The notes: generated by a model not told the origin, from the letters alone. A stretch of 64,000 nt of DNA from Saccharothrix australiensis (GCF_003634935.1 NZ_RBXO01000001.1:2133501-2197500), one strand, 5' to 3'; shown: positions 1 through 7,928, numbered from the stretch's first letter. Numbers and translations: made by a program.

Positions 1-1295
1 TGCGCCAGCAGCGCCGCCGCGCCCGCGACGTGCGGGCTGGCCATCGACGTGCCGGACAGCGCCACGTGGGTCTCGTCCACCGGCGTGCCGATGTTGCCCT
101 TGCTCGCCTTCGCGGCGGCGATGTCGACGCCCGGCGCGGTCACGTCGGGCTTGACGCCGCCGTCGCCGGCGCGCGGGCCGCGGCTGGAGAACGGCGCGAT
201 CCGCTCGTCGCGGCCGACCGCGCCGACGGCCAGCGCGGCGTCGGCGGTGCTCGGCGAGCTGACCGTGCCCGGCCGGCTGCCGGAGTTGCCGGCGGCCACC
301 ACGAACAGCGCGCCCGTCTTGGCGGACAGCCGGTTGACGGCCTCCTCGACCGGGTCGACCTCGGGGGTGTCGGTGCCGCCCAGGCTCAGGTTCACGACGT
401 CCGCGCCCTGGTCGGCGGCCCACTGGAGGCCGTCGAGGATCCAGGACTCGCGGCAGCCGCCCCGCGAGCACACCTTGCCGTCGAGCAGCTTCGCGTCCGG
501 CGCGACGCCCCGGTACTTGGCGTGCCTGCTCGCGATGGTCGCGGCGACGTGCGTCCCGTGGCCGTCGAGGTCGGTGGCGTCGGGGTCCTCGGTGAAGTTG
601 CGCTCCGCGACCTCCTGGCCCGCGAGGTCGGGGTGCGCGCCGTCCACGCCGCCGTCGAGCACCGCGACCTTGACGCCCTGGCCGGTGTAGCCGGCCGTCC
701 ACGCCGCGGGCGCGCCGATCTGCGCGGTGCTGCGGTCGAGGCTGGGCAGGCGCACGCCGTCGAGCCACACCTTGGTGACGTCCGGGTCGGTGACCAGGCT
801 GTCGAACAGGCCGGCCGCCCCGACCTTCTCCGCACGCACGGCGACCGCGCCGACGACGGGCAGGTCGGCGGTGACCGAGGCGCCTGCCGCGGTTCGCGCG
901 CCGCTGCCCGTGACGATGAGCGGCACGTCGGTCCGGCGGGCGTCGTCGTAGCCCGCCTCGACGAGCCCGGTCACGTCGAACAGGCGCAGGTCCAGTTTGC
1001 CCTCGGCGAGCGGTCGCACCGCGTCGCGCGGGACGACGTGCAGGCGGCCGGCGCGGTGGAACGCGTGGAACGCGGCCCCCTCGCGGCCCGGTCCACCCGT
1101 CACCGAGCCGAGCCGGTCGCCGTTGAGCAGGACGCGGTCGCCCGTCACCAGGGTGACGGTGCGCGTGCCCGCGGTGGTGGTCGTGGCGCGGTCGGCCGCC
1201 TCCGGCGCGGCGGTGGCCGCACCCAGTCCCGAGGCGAGGAGCCCGACGGCCAACGCGGCGGCTCCCCATGCGCCGCGTTTCCCGGATGTCGACAC
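1..1295 (-). CDS. Secreted S8 (subtilisin-like) serine peptidase, 3' end cut by window
   Basis: The visible 431 residues start at GTG 1295, chosen because GGGAGGT precedes it at optimal distance and the product then begins with a basic, hydrophobic, Ala-rich export signal. A propeptide-like stretch follows, then a complete S8 catalytic set: Asp in VAVLDGGVDGAHPDL, His in GHGTHVAATIA, the oxyanion Asn in VAAGNSGS, and Ser in SGTSMASPHVAG near the window edge. The protein is expected to be exported and processed. It continues beyond position 1, so C-terminal domains cannot be judged. It lies 3' of the MNIO/TIGR04222 genes on the same strand, but 395 bases away, so it is probably transcribed separately. 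Family assignment is firm; the substrate is unknown. Confidence 0.93.
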   Translation of the reverse strand, partial: MSTSGKRGAWGAAALAVGLLASGLGAATAAPEAADRATTTTAGTRTVTLVTGDRVLLNGDRLGSVTGGPGREGAAFHAFHRAGRLHVVPRDAVRPLAEGKLDLRLFDVTGLVEAGYDDARRTDVPLIVTGSGARTAAGASVTADLPVVGAVAVRAEKVGAAGLFDSLVTDPDVTKVWLDGVRLPSLDRSTAQIGAPAAWTAGYTGQGVKVAVLDGGVDGAHPDLAGQEVAERNFTEDPDATDLDGHGTHVAATIASRHAKYRGVAPDAKLLDGKVCSRGGCRESWILDGLQWAADQGADVVNLSLGGTDTPEVDPVEEAVNRLSAKTGALFVVAAGNSGSRPGTVSSPSTADAALAVGAVGRDERIAPFSSRGPRAGDGGVKPDVTAPGVDIAAAKASKGNIGTPVDETHVALSGTSMASPHVAGAAALLA

Positions 1296-1690
1296 AGATA
1301 CCTCCCGATCTGGTGGTGCGCGCTGTGGATCGCGCAGTCGGAAGGCGTCCGGCCACTCGGTGGCGGCGGTTCACCGGAAGTGACGAAGGCCCCCAACAGG
1401 CTCGACGCTATCCACCCCTCCGAGTGAGATCAGCGTCTCATTGAGGGATGTTGTCCGCCCGTTCAGGTTGGCGAGCGCGTGACGCAGCGTTAGTCGTTGA
1501 TACGGAACGTGTCGGTCGCCGAAAGGCGGTCCGCCACCCGCCACCGGTCGCCACGAGCGCCGATCGCCGCGGTGCCGCCGCGCCGCGAGCCGGGGGAGCG
1601 GTCAGGCCGCGCGCCGCCGCCACCGGCGCTCGGGGCGGTCACGGAGTGCGCCGCTCCCACCGGGCCTTCGGAGCGTTCGGCCGGTCGCGG
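1296..1690. other. Intergenic region upstream of the subtilase
   Basis: I see no convincing gene here. The stretch next to the peptidase start is less GC-rich than its surroundings and should carry the peptidase promoter. It contains a short dyad, TGAGA-N6-TCTCA, at about 1426-1441. Nearer 1690 a 12-base string CACCGGGCCTTC occurs twice about 50 bases apart. No terminator-like hairpin was found behind the gene ending at 1691. Confidence 0.4.
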
Positions 1691-2038
1691 TCAGCTCGTG
1701 CGCCGCCGCCACCACCGGGCCTTCCTCGGCGGCGGCAGCTCGCCCCGCGCCACCGCCCAGTCGGCGAACGCGGCGGCGTCCTCGCGGGCCCGGCTGCCCG
1801 CCCGGCGGGGGTGCTCGCGCGCGTAGTCGGCGAACAGCGGGCGGAACCGCTCGCCCAGCGCGTCCGCCACGTCCGGCCGCAGCGCGGCGACGATGCCGCG
1901 CCGCTTGTTCAGCAGCGCCCGCGCCTCCACCCGCAGCCGGTCCGGGTCGAACCCCGCCGGCGGCTCCCCGCCGCCCAGCAGCGCCCGCAGCAGCTCGGCC
2001 TGCGCCGCCGCCAGCCGGTCGCGCTGCGGCCGCGTCAC
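1691..2038 (-). CDS. Small MNIO-partner-like protein (SCO6045-like/HvfC-like, tentative)
   Basis: A 115-residue soluble, Arg/Ala-rich protein whose GTG start overlaps the DUF692 stop by four bases (GTGA), so the two are translationally coupled. A helical segment in the middle ([20 protein letters not shown] and the following [14 protein letters not shown]) resembles the small partners that sit next to DUF692 enzymes in many genomes: DUF2063/HvfC and MbnC in proteobacteria, SCO6045-like proteins in actinomycetes. In those systems the partner helps bring the precursor peptide to the enzyme. That role here is inferred from position and general resemblance, not from a diagnostic motif. The C-terminus is very basic (ARWWRRRTS). 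Confidence 0.72.
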   Translation of the reverse strand: MTRPQRDRLAAAQAELLRALLGGGEPPAGFDPDRLRVEARALLNKRRGIVAALRPDVADALGERFRPLFADYAREHPRRAGSRAREDAAAFADWAVARGELPPPRKARWWRRRTS

Positions 2039-2853
2039 GCCAGCACCGCCCGGATCGCGGCCAGCTCACCGGCCAGCTCGGCGTCGGCCGGGTAGTCGTC
2101 GTCGCGCTCCAGCAGCACGCCCGGCGGGTCGACCCGGTCCCGCAGCCGCGCGAGCACGTCCAGCACCTCCGGCAGCACGGCGTGGGCGTGCGTGTCGTGG
2201 TAGACGCCCTGGTGCTCCTCACCGCCCGCCACGTGCACGTAGGCCAAGCGCTCCAACGGGATCTCGTCGAGGAACCGGTCGACGTCGGTGCCCAGGTTGC
2301 GCGCGTTCGCGTACAGGTTCGCCACGTCCACCAGCAGGTGGCAGCCGGTCCGCTCCACCAGCTCCGCCAGGAACTGCCCCTCGGTCAGCTCGCCGCCCGG
2401 CCACTCCAGCAGCGCGGCCACGTTCTCCAGGGCCAGCGGCACCGGCAGGTCCGCCTGCGCGTCCCGCACGTTGGCGACCAGCACGTCCAGCGCCTCGCGC
2501 GTGCGCGGCAACGGCATCAGGTGCCCCGAGTCGAGCCCGCCCGCGCGCACGAAGCACACGTGGTCGCTGACGAGCGGCGCGTCCAACGCCTCCGCCAGCG
2601 CCCCGAGGTGCGCGACCCGGCCCGCGTCCACCGGCTCCGCGCCGCCCAGCGACAGCGACACGGCGTGCGGCAGCACCGGCACGCCCCGTTCGCGCAGCAG
2701 CACCACGGACTCCGGCAGGTGCCCGACGTGCAGGTTCTCCGCGACGACCTCGACGAAGTCCACGTCGAGCCGTTCCACGGTCAGGTCGATCTCCGGCCGC
2801 CACCCGATGCCGACACCGAGCTTCCGCACCCCGTACCCGCCTTCCCTCGCCAT
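2035..2853 (-). CDS. DUF692 family protein, multinuclear non-heme iron oxidase (MNIO)
   Basis: A 272-residue TIM-barrel protein of the DUF692 family. Characterised members (MbnB, TglH, ChrH) use two or three iron ions to oxidise Cys or neighbouring residues of ribosomal peptides. Metal-ligand motifs are all visible: EVVAEN near residue 40, [10 protein letters not shown] near 65, LVSDHVCF near 98, LENVAALL near 135, [13 protein letters not shown] near 165, YVHVAGG near 195, DTHAH near 208 and LLERDDDYP near 235. ATG 2853 is preferred over an upstream in-frame ATG because GGAGGAG lies nine bases before it. It follows three TIGR04222 genes and overlaps the small partner gene. The likely substrates are the Cys/Gly tails of two of those membrane proteins, which is inference. 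Confidence 0.92.
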   Translation of the reverse strand: MAREGGYGVRKLGVGIGWRPEIDLTVERLDVDFVEVVAENLHVGHLPESVVLLRERGVPVLPHAVSLSLGGAEPVDAGRVAHLGALAEALDAPLVSDHVCFVRAGGLDSGHLMPLPRTREALDVLVANVRDAQADLPVPLALENVAALLEWPGGELTEGQFLAELVERTGCHLLVDVANLYANARNLGTDVDRFLDEIPLERLAYVHVAGGEEHQGVYHDTHAHAVLPEVLDVLARLRDRVDPPGVLLERDDDYPADAELAGELAAIRAVLA

Positions 2854-2964
2854 CGCGCCCGGCTCCTCCGAGCACCCGGACACCGCCGCGCCGCCCACAC
2901 ACCGACGGGGACCCTGCCCGTGCCACTTGCCCACATCCACTTGCTCGGGGGCACCCGCCCGGCG

Positions 2965-3726
2965 TCACTCGCCCCCGCCGCCACCGCAGCCACCCGAGGA
3001 GTCGCCACCGCCGTCGGACCCCGACCCGCCGCAACCACCGCACGACGAGCCACCGTGCCCGCCGCCCGACCGCGGGCGTCGTCGCAACTTCGCCGCCGCC
3101 TCGGGCGCGATGCCGAGCCGTTGCCACGTCGGCAGGCCCGCCACCGTGCCCAGCAGCCCGTAGTAGGCGACCAGCGACACCCGGTCCGCCGTCGTCGCCA
3201 CCTCGCCCAGCCGGCGCACCACCGCCCGCCCCGACCCGGTCAGCGGCCGCCCGGCGCGCCGGGCCAGCAGCACCAGCGACACCAGCACCGCGAACACGAC
3301 CGCGCCGTGCCAGAACGTCAGGTGGTCCTGGAAGCCGAGCACCAGCACCACCGTCACGCCCATGAGCAGCAGCGGCGCGGCGTCCAGCGCCCTGCGCAAC
3401 CCGATCGGCCGCAGGTGGCCCCGGGCGAGCAGCCGCTCCCGCAACGCCGCGGTCTCGGGACCGCCCGCGACCGTCGTCACCAGGTCGCCCAGCCACCGCG
3501 GCGAGGAGTTCAGCACGCGCGCCTGCAACGGCGTCGACGCCCGGCCGCGCGCCGACTGCACGGCGCTCACCAGGCCGTCGCGCGAGATCCGCGCCGCGCC
3601 CACCTCGACCAGCGACACCAGCGCCACCTCGGCCGCCCGGCCGGGCCCGCCCGCGAGGAACGCCTGCTCCTCCGGCGTCACCAGCTCACCCGCCGAAGTC
3701 GCCGAATCCCGTGTCCACGACGTCAT
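2965..3726 (-). CDS. TIGR04222 domain membrane protein A with Cys/Gly/Ser-rich tail
   Basis: A 253-residue protein with the family's N-terminal signature, TPEEQAFLAGGPGRAAEVAL around residues 17-36. A cytoplasmic helical region follows, then two hydrophobic segments at about residues 115-150 (LLLMGVTVVLVLGF and AVVFAVLVSLVLLA), a linker, and a low-complexity tail from about residue 220 made almost only of Gly, Ser, Asp and four Cys (SSCGGCGGSGSDGGG and SSGGCGGGGGE). The tail resembles the Cys-containing cores of peptides modified by MNIOs. The gene overlaps the upstream paralogue by 41 bases and lies about 110 bases before the MNIO start, so all are probably co-transcribed. The family has no established function. 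Confidence 0.9.
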   Translation of the reverse strand: MTSWTRDSATSAGELVTPEEQAFLAGGPGRAAEVALVSLVEVGAARISRDGLVSAVQSARGRASTPLQARVLNSSPRWLGDLVTTVAGGPETAALRERLLARGHLRPIGLRRALDAAPLLLMGVTVVLVLGFQDHLTFWHGAVVFAVLVSLVLLARRAGRPLTGSGRAVVRRLGEVATTADRVSLVAYYGLLGTVAGLPTWQRLGIAPEAAAKLRRRPRSGGGHGGSSCGGCGGSGSDGGGDSSGGCGGGGGE

Positions 3727-4597
3727 TCCCGCCCTCCCCCTCCAACCACTCCGAGGCCAACCACCCGCCGGCGAGCCAGCCGCCCGCGGCGAGCCACCCG
3801 TTGCGCCGCCGCCACCCCCGCGGCTCGGCGACCACCACCGGCCGCCCGCGCCGGGGGAGCGACCGCTGGGACGGTTCGGCGGACCCGATCGGTTCCGCCA
3901 CCCGGCCGTCGAACACCGCCGTGTCCGCCCGTGGCCGCCCGGCGGGTGGCTCGGGCGCGACGGCGGCGCGCACCAGGCCGTAGCGGGCCGTCACCTCGGC
4001 CGGGTCGACCGGCGCGAGGCCGGCCGTGGCCTCCGCGTACGCCCGCGCGCCGCGCCGGGTCGGCACGGGCGGCGGGCCCAGCAGCAACAGCACGGCGCAC
4101 GCACCCGTCGCCGCCCACGCGGTGCCGGCCACCCAGCCGCCCGGAGCCGCGACCGCCGCGACCAGGCCCAGCGCCACCACCGGCGTCACGGACGCCACCG
4201 CCCGCCACAGCCGCCGCCGGGGCGACACCAGCAACCCGCCCGAGACCAGCCCCTGGCCGAGCCGCCGCGCGGGCCCACCGGTGGCCGCCTCCGCCAGCAG
4301 CCCGTCCAGGTCGCGCGGACCGGCCAACCGGGCCAGCAGGAACGCCTGGAGCCCGGTGGCCGCGCCGCCCGCCTGCGCGGGCACCGCCGTCACCGTCGTG
4401 CCGGACACCCTGGCGAGGTTCTCCGCGACCAGCGCCGCGAGCGCGACCTCCGCGGCCCGCACCGGCCCGCCGCCGAGGTAGCCGACCTCCTCGAAGGTCA
4501 GCGGACGACCCGGCGCGCGGCCCGTGACCCGCTTGAGCAGCAGGCCCAGCACGAGCGCGAGCACCAGCGCCGGGCCGTACCACCACAGGAACGCCAT
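3686..4597 (-). CDS. TIGR04222 domain membrane protein B with Trp-rich, Cys-free tail
   Basis: A 303-residue paralogue. It starts with a membrane segment (WYGPALVLALVLGLLL), then the family signature LTFEEVGYLGGGPVRAAEVA around residues 34-53, and a pair of hydrophobic segments near residues 140-180. Unlike its two neighbours it has no Cys-rich end: the C-terminus carries repeated Gly-Trp-Leu units (AAGGWLAGGWLASEWLEG) and an acidic finish (DVVDTGFGDFGG). If the Cys/Gly tails are enzyme substrates, this copy is either not a substrate or plays a structural role. It overlaps the next gene by 41 bases. Confidence 0.88.
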   Translation of the reverse strand: MAFLWWYGPALVLALVLGLLLKRVTGRAPGRPLTFEEVGYLGGGPVRAAEVALAALVAENLARVSGTTVTAVPAQAGGAATGLQAFLLARLAGPRDLDGLLAEAATGGPARRLGQGLVSGGLLVSPRRRLWRAVASVTPVVALGLVAAVAAPGGWVAGTAWAATGACAVLLLLGPPPVPTRRGARAYAEATAGLAPVDPAEVTARYGLVRAAVAPEPPAGRPRADTAVFDGRVAEPIGSAEPSQRSLPRRGRPVVVAEPRGWRRRNGWLAAGGWLAGGWLASEWLEGEGGNDVVDTGFGDFGG

Positions 4598-4700
4598 GTC
4601 CGCACCCTATGAGTCGCCGGCGTGCGTCGAACCGGGATCACCGGCACGCTGCCCGAAAGCACACCCCGGACCGCACCACCGGCCACCACCCGGCCGGGGC

Positions 4701-5612
4701 TCAAGCGCCGCCACCGCCGCACCCGCCACCGCCGCCGCACGACGACCCGGAACCACCACCGCACGACGACGACCCGGAGCCGCACGACGACATGGTGCTC
4801 CCGGCCGCCAGGAACGCCGTGCTGCCGTTGTGGCCCACCGGTCGGCGCGTCCGCGCGGGCCCGCGCGCGGCGGCGCGCAGCGGGATGTTCGGGTGCGCGC
4901 GGAAACCGTCGAGGGCGACCACCCCGGCGTCGCCCTCCAGGCCGAGCACCCCGGAAGTGGCGGTGGGCCCGGCCGCGCGGGCCTGCGCGACCGCGCGCGC
5001 ACCCAGCGCGGTGCGCGTCGACGCGGGCGCCTTGACCAGCACGGGGATCAACACGCCGGTGAGCGCCAGTTGCAGCGTCAGCCACCCGACGGGCGCGCCG
5101 ATCACGAGCCCGTTCACCCACCGCACCAGGCCGACGAGGAGCAGCAGCGCCATCGGGAGCACGCCCCGGCGCAGCCACCGCCCGGCGGTCGACGGCGCGA
5201 CCAGGTAGCCGCGCCGGACGAGCCGGTCGCCGACGGCGCGCGGCGCGTCGTGCTCCGAGACGGCGGTGAACAGCAGCGCGAGCGTGCGGTGGCGGTACCG
5301 GGCGGCGTCGGCCAGCACGGCCCGCTCGACGGGGTTGTCCGACCGGGGCGAGCCGACGACCCGGACCGCGCCGTCACGCGCGGACCGCAGCGCGCCCGAC
5401 CCGATCAGCGCGGCGACCGCCGTCTCGACCACCCGGCGCGGTCCGCCGGTCAGGAACGCCAGGTCGTAGCGGTCGAGCACGCCCGCGGGGACGCTTCCCC
5501 GCGTCCACCGCGGGCGCACTCGGGCCGCGATCGCGAAGACCAGCGACACGGCCAGCGCGATCCAGTACAGCTGAAGGAATTCCGGGCCTGACAAACCCCA
5601 CGGTCGCTCCAC
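4701..5612 (-). CDS. TIGR04222 domain membrane protein C with Cys/Gly/Ser-rich tail
   Basis: A 303-residue protein, first TIGR04222 gene of the locus. GTG 5612 is chosen because it follows a GGGGG ribosome-binding stretch and places a membrane segment (LYWIALAVSLVFAIAA) near the N-terminus, as in paralogue B; the frame stays open upstream to 5708. The signature YDLAFLTGGPRRVVETAVAA follows, then two membrane segments near residues 155-205. The C-terminus is a tail of Gly, Ser and four Cys (SSCGSGSSSCGGGSGSSCGG and GGCGGGGA). With paralogue A this gives the adjacent MNIO two membrane-anchored Cys/Gly tails. Function unknown. Confidence 0.88.
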   Translation of the reverse strand: MERPWGLSGPEFLQLYWIALAVSLVFAIAARVRPRWTRGSVPAGVLDRYDLAFLTGGPRRVVETAVAALIGSGALRSARDGAVRVVGSPRSDNPVERAVLADAARYRHRTLALLFTAVSEHDAPRAVGDRLVRRGYLVAPSTAGRWLRRGVLPMALLLLVGLVRWVNGLVIGAPVGWLTLQLALTGVLIPVLVKAPASTRTALGARAVAQARAAGPTATSGVLGLEGDAGVVALDGFRAHPNIPLRAAARGPARTRRPVGHNGSTAFLAAGSTMSSCGSGSSSCGGGSGSSCGGGGGCGGGGA

Positions 5613-5632
5613 GGTCCACCCCCTGTGGGCCA

Positions 5633-5651
5633 CGGCGGACGGGGTCCGCCG
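5633..5651. other. GC-rich hairpin in the leader of the TIGR04222 operon
   Basis: CGGCGGAC-GGG-GTCCGCCG, an eight-base perfect stem, lies between the 21-codon frame and the first TIGR04222 gene. On the minus strand it sits just upstream of the start codon, so it may act as a leader structure or as a partial terminator after the small frame. It has no T-run. Confidence 0.45.
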
Positions 5652-5734
5652 GCGGTCGGGAGGCAATCGTGTGTGCCGGGCCACATCCCGGCAAGGGGGT
5701 TTGAGCAAGCCTTAGGGTTGCCCCGCCACCGGTC

Positions 5735-5800
5735 TCAGGACGACGACGCGCCGTCCACGCCGCCGGAGCCCTCGCCGTCGGTGCCCTTGAAGATGCGCAT
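5735..5800 (-). CDS. Candidate 21-residue peptide in front of the TIGR04222/MNIO genes
   Basis: A short frame that starts ATG 5800 behind an excellent ribosome-binding site (GAGGAGG, four to five bases before the ATG) and ends TGA 5735. It encodes 21 residues: basic MRIFKG followed by an acidic, Gly/Ser-rich remainder (TDGEGSGGVDGASSS). It lies 44 bases downstream of msrB and about 120 bases upstream of the first TIGR04222 gene, on the same strand. It could be a real small peptide, for example a secreted signal or precursor, or a leader frame that couples translation. It has no Cys, so it is not an obvious MNIO substrate. Evidence is the start signal and position only. Confidence 0.45.
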   Translation of the reverse strand: MRIFKGTDGEGSGGVDGASSS

Positions 5801-5844
5801 GGTTCCTCCTCGTGTGGATACCTTCGTCATTCGGAGTAGCGCCC

Positions 5845-6282
5845 TCAGTCTGTCGGACCGGTGGGGTTTTCGACCAGACGCAAACTGACGCTGTTGATGC
5901 AGTAGCGCTGGTCCGTCGGAGTGGCGTAGCCCTCACCCTCGAAAACGTGGCCGAGGTGGCTGTGGCATGTGGCGCAGAGCACTTCCGTCCGCACCATCCC
6001 GTAAGCGCGGTCTTCCCGCAGAATTACGGAATCCGCGGCCAGCGGTGAGAAGAACGACGGCCAGCCGCAGTGCGAGTCGAACTTGGTGTCGCTGCGGAAC
6101 AACTCGGCGCCGCAGGCGCGGCAGGAGTAGACGCCCTCGGTCTTGGTGTCGGTGTACTCGCCGGTCCAGGCCGGCTCGGTGCCCGCCTCGCGCAGCACCG
6201 CGTACTCCTTGGGGGTCAGGATCTCCCGCCACTCGAACTCGGAGTGGACCACCTTCGGGGTGGCGCCGACGACAGGTTCCAT
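5845..6282 (-). CDS. msrB: Peptide-methionine (R)-S-oxide reductase MsrB
   Basis: A 145-residue MsrB that reduces the R-epimer of methionine sulfoxide in proteins, using thioredoxin. It has the two zinc-binding pairs, CRACG near residue 53 and CATCHSHLGHVFEGEG near 103-118, the substrate-binding HCGWPSFF near 71, and the catalytic Cys in RYCINSVSL near 128. Length and motif order are those of the single-domain family. It starts nine bases after the upstream membrane-protein gene, so the two form an operon. Its position just upstream of a locus with Cys-rich proteins and an iron oxidase may be meaningful or accidental. Confidence 0.97.
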   Translation of the reverse strand: MEPVVGATPKVVHSEFEWREILTPKEYAVLREAGTEPAWTGEYTDTKTEGVYSCRACGAELFRSDTKFDSHCGWPSFFSPLAADSVILREDRAYGMVRTEVLCATCHSHLGHVFEGEGYATPTDQRYCINSVSLRLVENPTGPTD

Positions 6283-6291
6283 ACCTCCACG

Positions 6292-6630
6292 TTAATCGAA
6301 GAACGTGGACACGATCTCGCCGAGGCCGAACCAGACGCTGACCGCCACACCCAGCAGGATCAGCAGCACCACGGCGACGGCGGTGAGCCTGCGCAGGCCG
6401 CCCGCGCGGTTCGCCGAGTCGGCGAAGTTCTCCACGCCCGCGAGGTAGCCCTCGACCGTGAACGCCGGCTGTTGGCGCTGCATCCGGTCGAGGTGCTCGG
6501 CGAACGCCCTGGTCTCCGGGTCGTCCGGGTCGAGCCCGATGAGCTCGTCCTCGACGCTGGGCGGACCCTCGTCGGGTCGACCGCCGGGCCGGTCGTCCTC
6601 CGGGATGTCGGCGGCGCGGGAACTGGCCAT
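6292..6630 (-). CDS. Small hypothetical protein with one C-terminal membrane segment
   Basis: A 112-residue protein with an acidic, Pro-rich N-terminus (PEDDRPGGRPDEGPPSVEDE), a soluble middle (ETRAFAEHLDRMQRQQPAF) and a single hydrophobic helix at about residues 84-105 (LTAVAVVLLILLGVAVSVWF) close to the C-terminus, giving a tail-anchored-like topology. I do not recognise a named family. It is the first gene of a two-gene unit with msrB, nine bases apart, and a strong hairpin upstream separates it from the asparaginase gene. Confidence 0.75.
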   Translation of the reverse strand: MASSRAADIPEDDRPGGRPDEGPPSVEDELIGLDPDDPETRAFAEHLDRMQRQQPAFTVEGYLAGVENFADSANRAGGLRRLTAVAVVLLILLGVAVSVWFGLGEIVSTFFD

Positions 6631-6944
6631 GCGGCAAGCGTAGTGGCCGGCTCAACCGGTGGGCGCGCCCGTTCGCCCGGTCGCACCGACCGGGCGAACG
6701 GGGCCCGGCCGGCGGCCCGCCCCGGTTCCGCCATCGGTGGCGGGTCCGCGCCGATCGGACGCCGGGTGGGGGGACGCCCGACGGGGGGCCCGCACCGGGC
6801 CGTGCGCCGGCGATCGGGCGGGCTGCGCGCGTTCGGCGGTCCGAACCCGGCGGTGGTGTGGATGCGGCGGTGGGGCGCGGTGATGGTGCGGTGCGGGTGC
6901 GGGTGCGGTGGCGGTGCGGGGTGGCAGCGGGCGGTCGGGCCGCG
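6631..6944. other. Intergenic stretch with terminator and GGTGCG-rich DNA
   Basis: No gene is supported here. It holds the long hairpin listed at 6668-6702 and, between about 6870 and 6926, a run of GGTGCG/GGTGCGG units giving extreme strand asymmetry in G. The run lies just behind the asparaginase stop on the opposite strand. Confidence 0.4.
6668..6702. terminator. Long perfect hairpin behind the asparaginase gene
   Basis: Arms of 16 bases (CCCGTTCGCCCGGTCG and its exact complement) around a three-base loop CAC. It has the size expected of a factor-independent terminator in high-GC actinomycetes, which often lack a T-run. It separates the asparaginase transcript from the membrane-protein/msrB unit. 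Confidence 0.75.
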
Positions 6945-7889
6945 TCAGCCCGTCAGCGCGCTCGACGGCCGGATCGCGCCGACCGGACGGCCGTGCCCGA
7001 GCACCGGCACGGTGGCCAGGTCCTCGGGACCCTCCACGCCGAGCCTGCGCAGCGCCGCCACCAGCACCAGGGCCCTGGCCCGGCCGCTGCCGTCGGCGAT
7101 CTTGCACGCCACCGCCTCGCCGGTGGGCAGCCCGATCGCGTAGACGCCCTCCGCGCCGTCCTTGGCGACCGCGCCGGGCAGGGCGCGCATGAGCCGCGTG
7201 ACGTCGCGCCCGGTGCCGCCCACCCACTCCGGGTGCTCGCTCATGGCCCGTGCGACGCGGCGCTCGGGCCCGTCCTCGGCGGTGGCGATCCGGGCGAACG
7301 CGCGGGCCAGCCCGACCAGGCTGATGCCGAACAGGGGAGCGCCGCACCCGTCCACGCCCTCCGCGCCGACGGGTTCGCCCGCCAGCTCCTCCAGGGTGTC
7401 CCGGACGGCGCGCTGGAGCGGGTGGGCCGGGTCGAGGTAGGTGTCGGTGGGCCAGCCGTTGACCACGCAGGTGGCGAGCATGGCGGCGTGCTTGCCGGAG
7501 CAGTTCATGTACCGGGGGGCCGGGCCGCGCCCCGCCGCCAGGTGCGCCGTGCGGGCGTCCTCGCCGATGGGCAGGTCCGGGGTGCAGCGCAGGGCGCTCT
7601 CGGGCAGCCCCGCGCCGTCGAGGATGCGCAGGACGCCGTCGACGTGGAAGTCCTCGCCCGAGTGGCTCGCGCAGGCGAGGGCGAGCAGCTCGCCGTCCAG
7701 CGGCAGGCCGTGCCGCAGCATGGCCAGCGCCTGCACGGGCTTGTTCGACGAGCGCGGGTAGGCGACCTGCTCGGGCTGCCCCACCAGGAGTTCCGCCCGG
7801 CCGGTCGGGTCGAGCGCGACGACCGAGCCGTGGTGCACGGACTCCAGGAACTCGCCGCGCCACACCTCGGCGACCAGCTCGTGCGCCAT
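6945..7889 (-). CDS. Asparaginase II family protein
   Basis: A 314-residue member of the asparaginase II family (PF06089), cytoplasmic, unlike the type I/II bacterial asparaginases; it hydrolyses L-asparagine to aspartate and ammonia in characterised relatives. ATG 7889 is chosen because GGAGGGGG precedes it. Family landmarks include YPRSSNKPVQALA near residue 45, ACASHSGEDFH near 70, NCSGKHAAML near 128, DGCGAPLFGISL near 180, and VGGTGRDVTRLM near 222. A GntR regulator is divergent, with a perfect palindrome between the two starts, so the asparaginase is probably its target. Confidence 0.9.
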   Translation of the reverse strand: MAHELVAEVWRGEFLESVHHGSVVALDPTGRAELLVGQPEQVAYPRSSNKPVQALAMLRHGLPLDGELLALACASHSGEDFHVDGVLRILDGAGLPESALRCTPDLPIGEDARTAHLAAGRGPAPRYMNCSGKHAAMLATCVVNGWPTDTYLDPAHPLQRAVRDTLEELAGEPVGAEGVDGCGAPLFGISLVGLARAFARIATAEDGPERRVARAMSEHPEWVGGTGRDVTRLMRALPGAVAKDGAEGVYAIGLPTGEAVACKIADGSGRARALVLVAALRRLGVEGPEDLATVPVLGHGRPVGAIRPSSALTG

Positions 7890-7916
7890 CGTGCGTCCCC
7901 CTCCGGTAGCCTGCTT

Positions 7917-7928
7917 ACTGTCGACAGT
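7917..7928. promoter_or_regulatory. Perfect 12-base palindrome, candidate GntR operator
   Basis: ACTGTCGACAGT, centred between the divergent asparaginase (start 7889) and GntR (start 7966) genes. A partial copy follows at 7925-7934 (AGTCAACAGC). FCD-type GntR regulators bind palindromes of this size, and position between a regulator and its divergent neighbour is typical. The binding claim is inference. Confidence 0.6.

Noticed and set aside
1691..2853. Methanobactin- or 3-thiaglutamate-type RiPP cluster
   Set aside because: No MbnA-like or TglA-like precursor, no transporter or lanthipeptide-dehydratase genes; the only Cys-rich candidates nearby are tails of membrane proteins.
2182..4527. 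781-codon open frame on the plus strand opposite the TIGR04222/MNIO genes
   Set aside because: Composition is Pro/Arg/Ala/His-rich without domains and it runs antisense through genes with recognisable motifs; long antisense frames are an effect of high GC at third positions.
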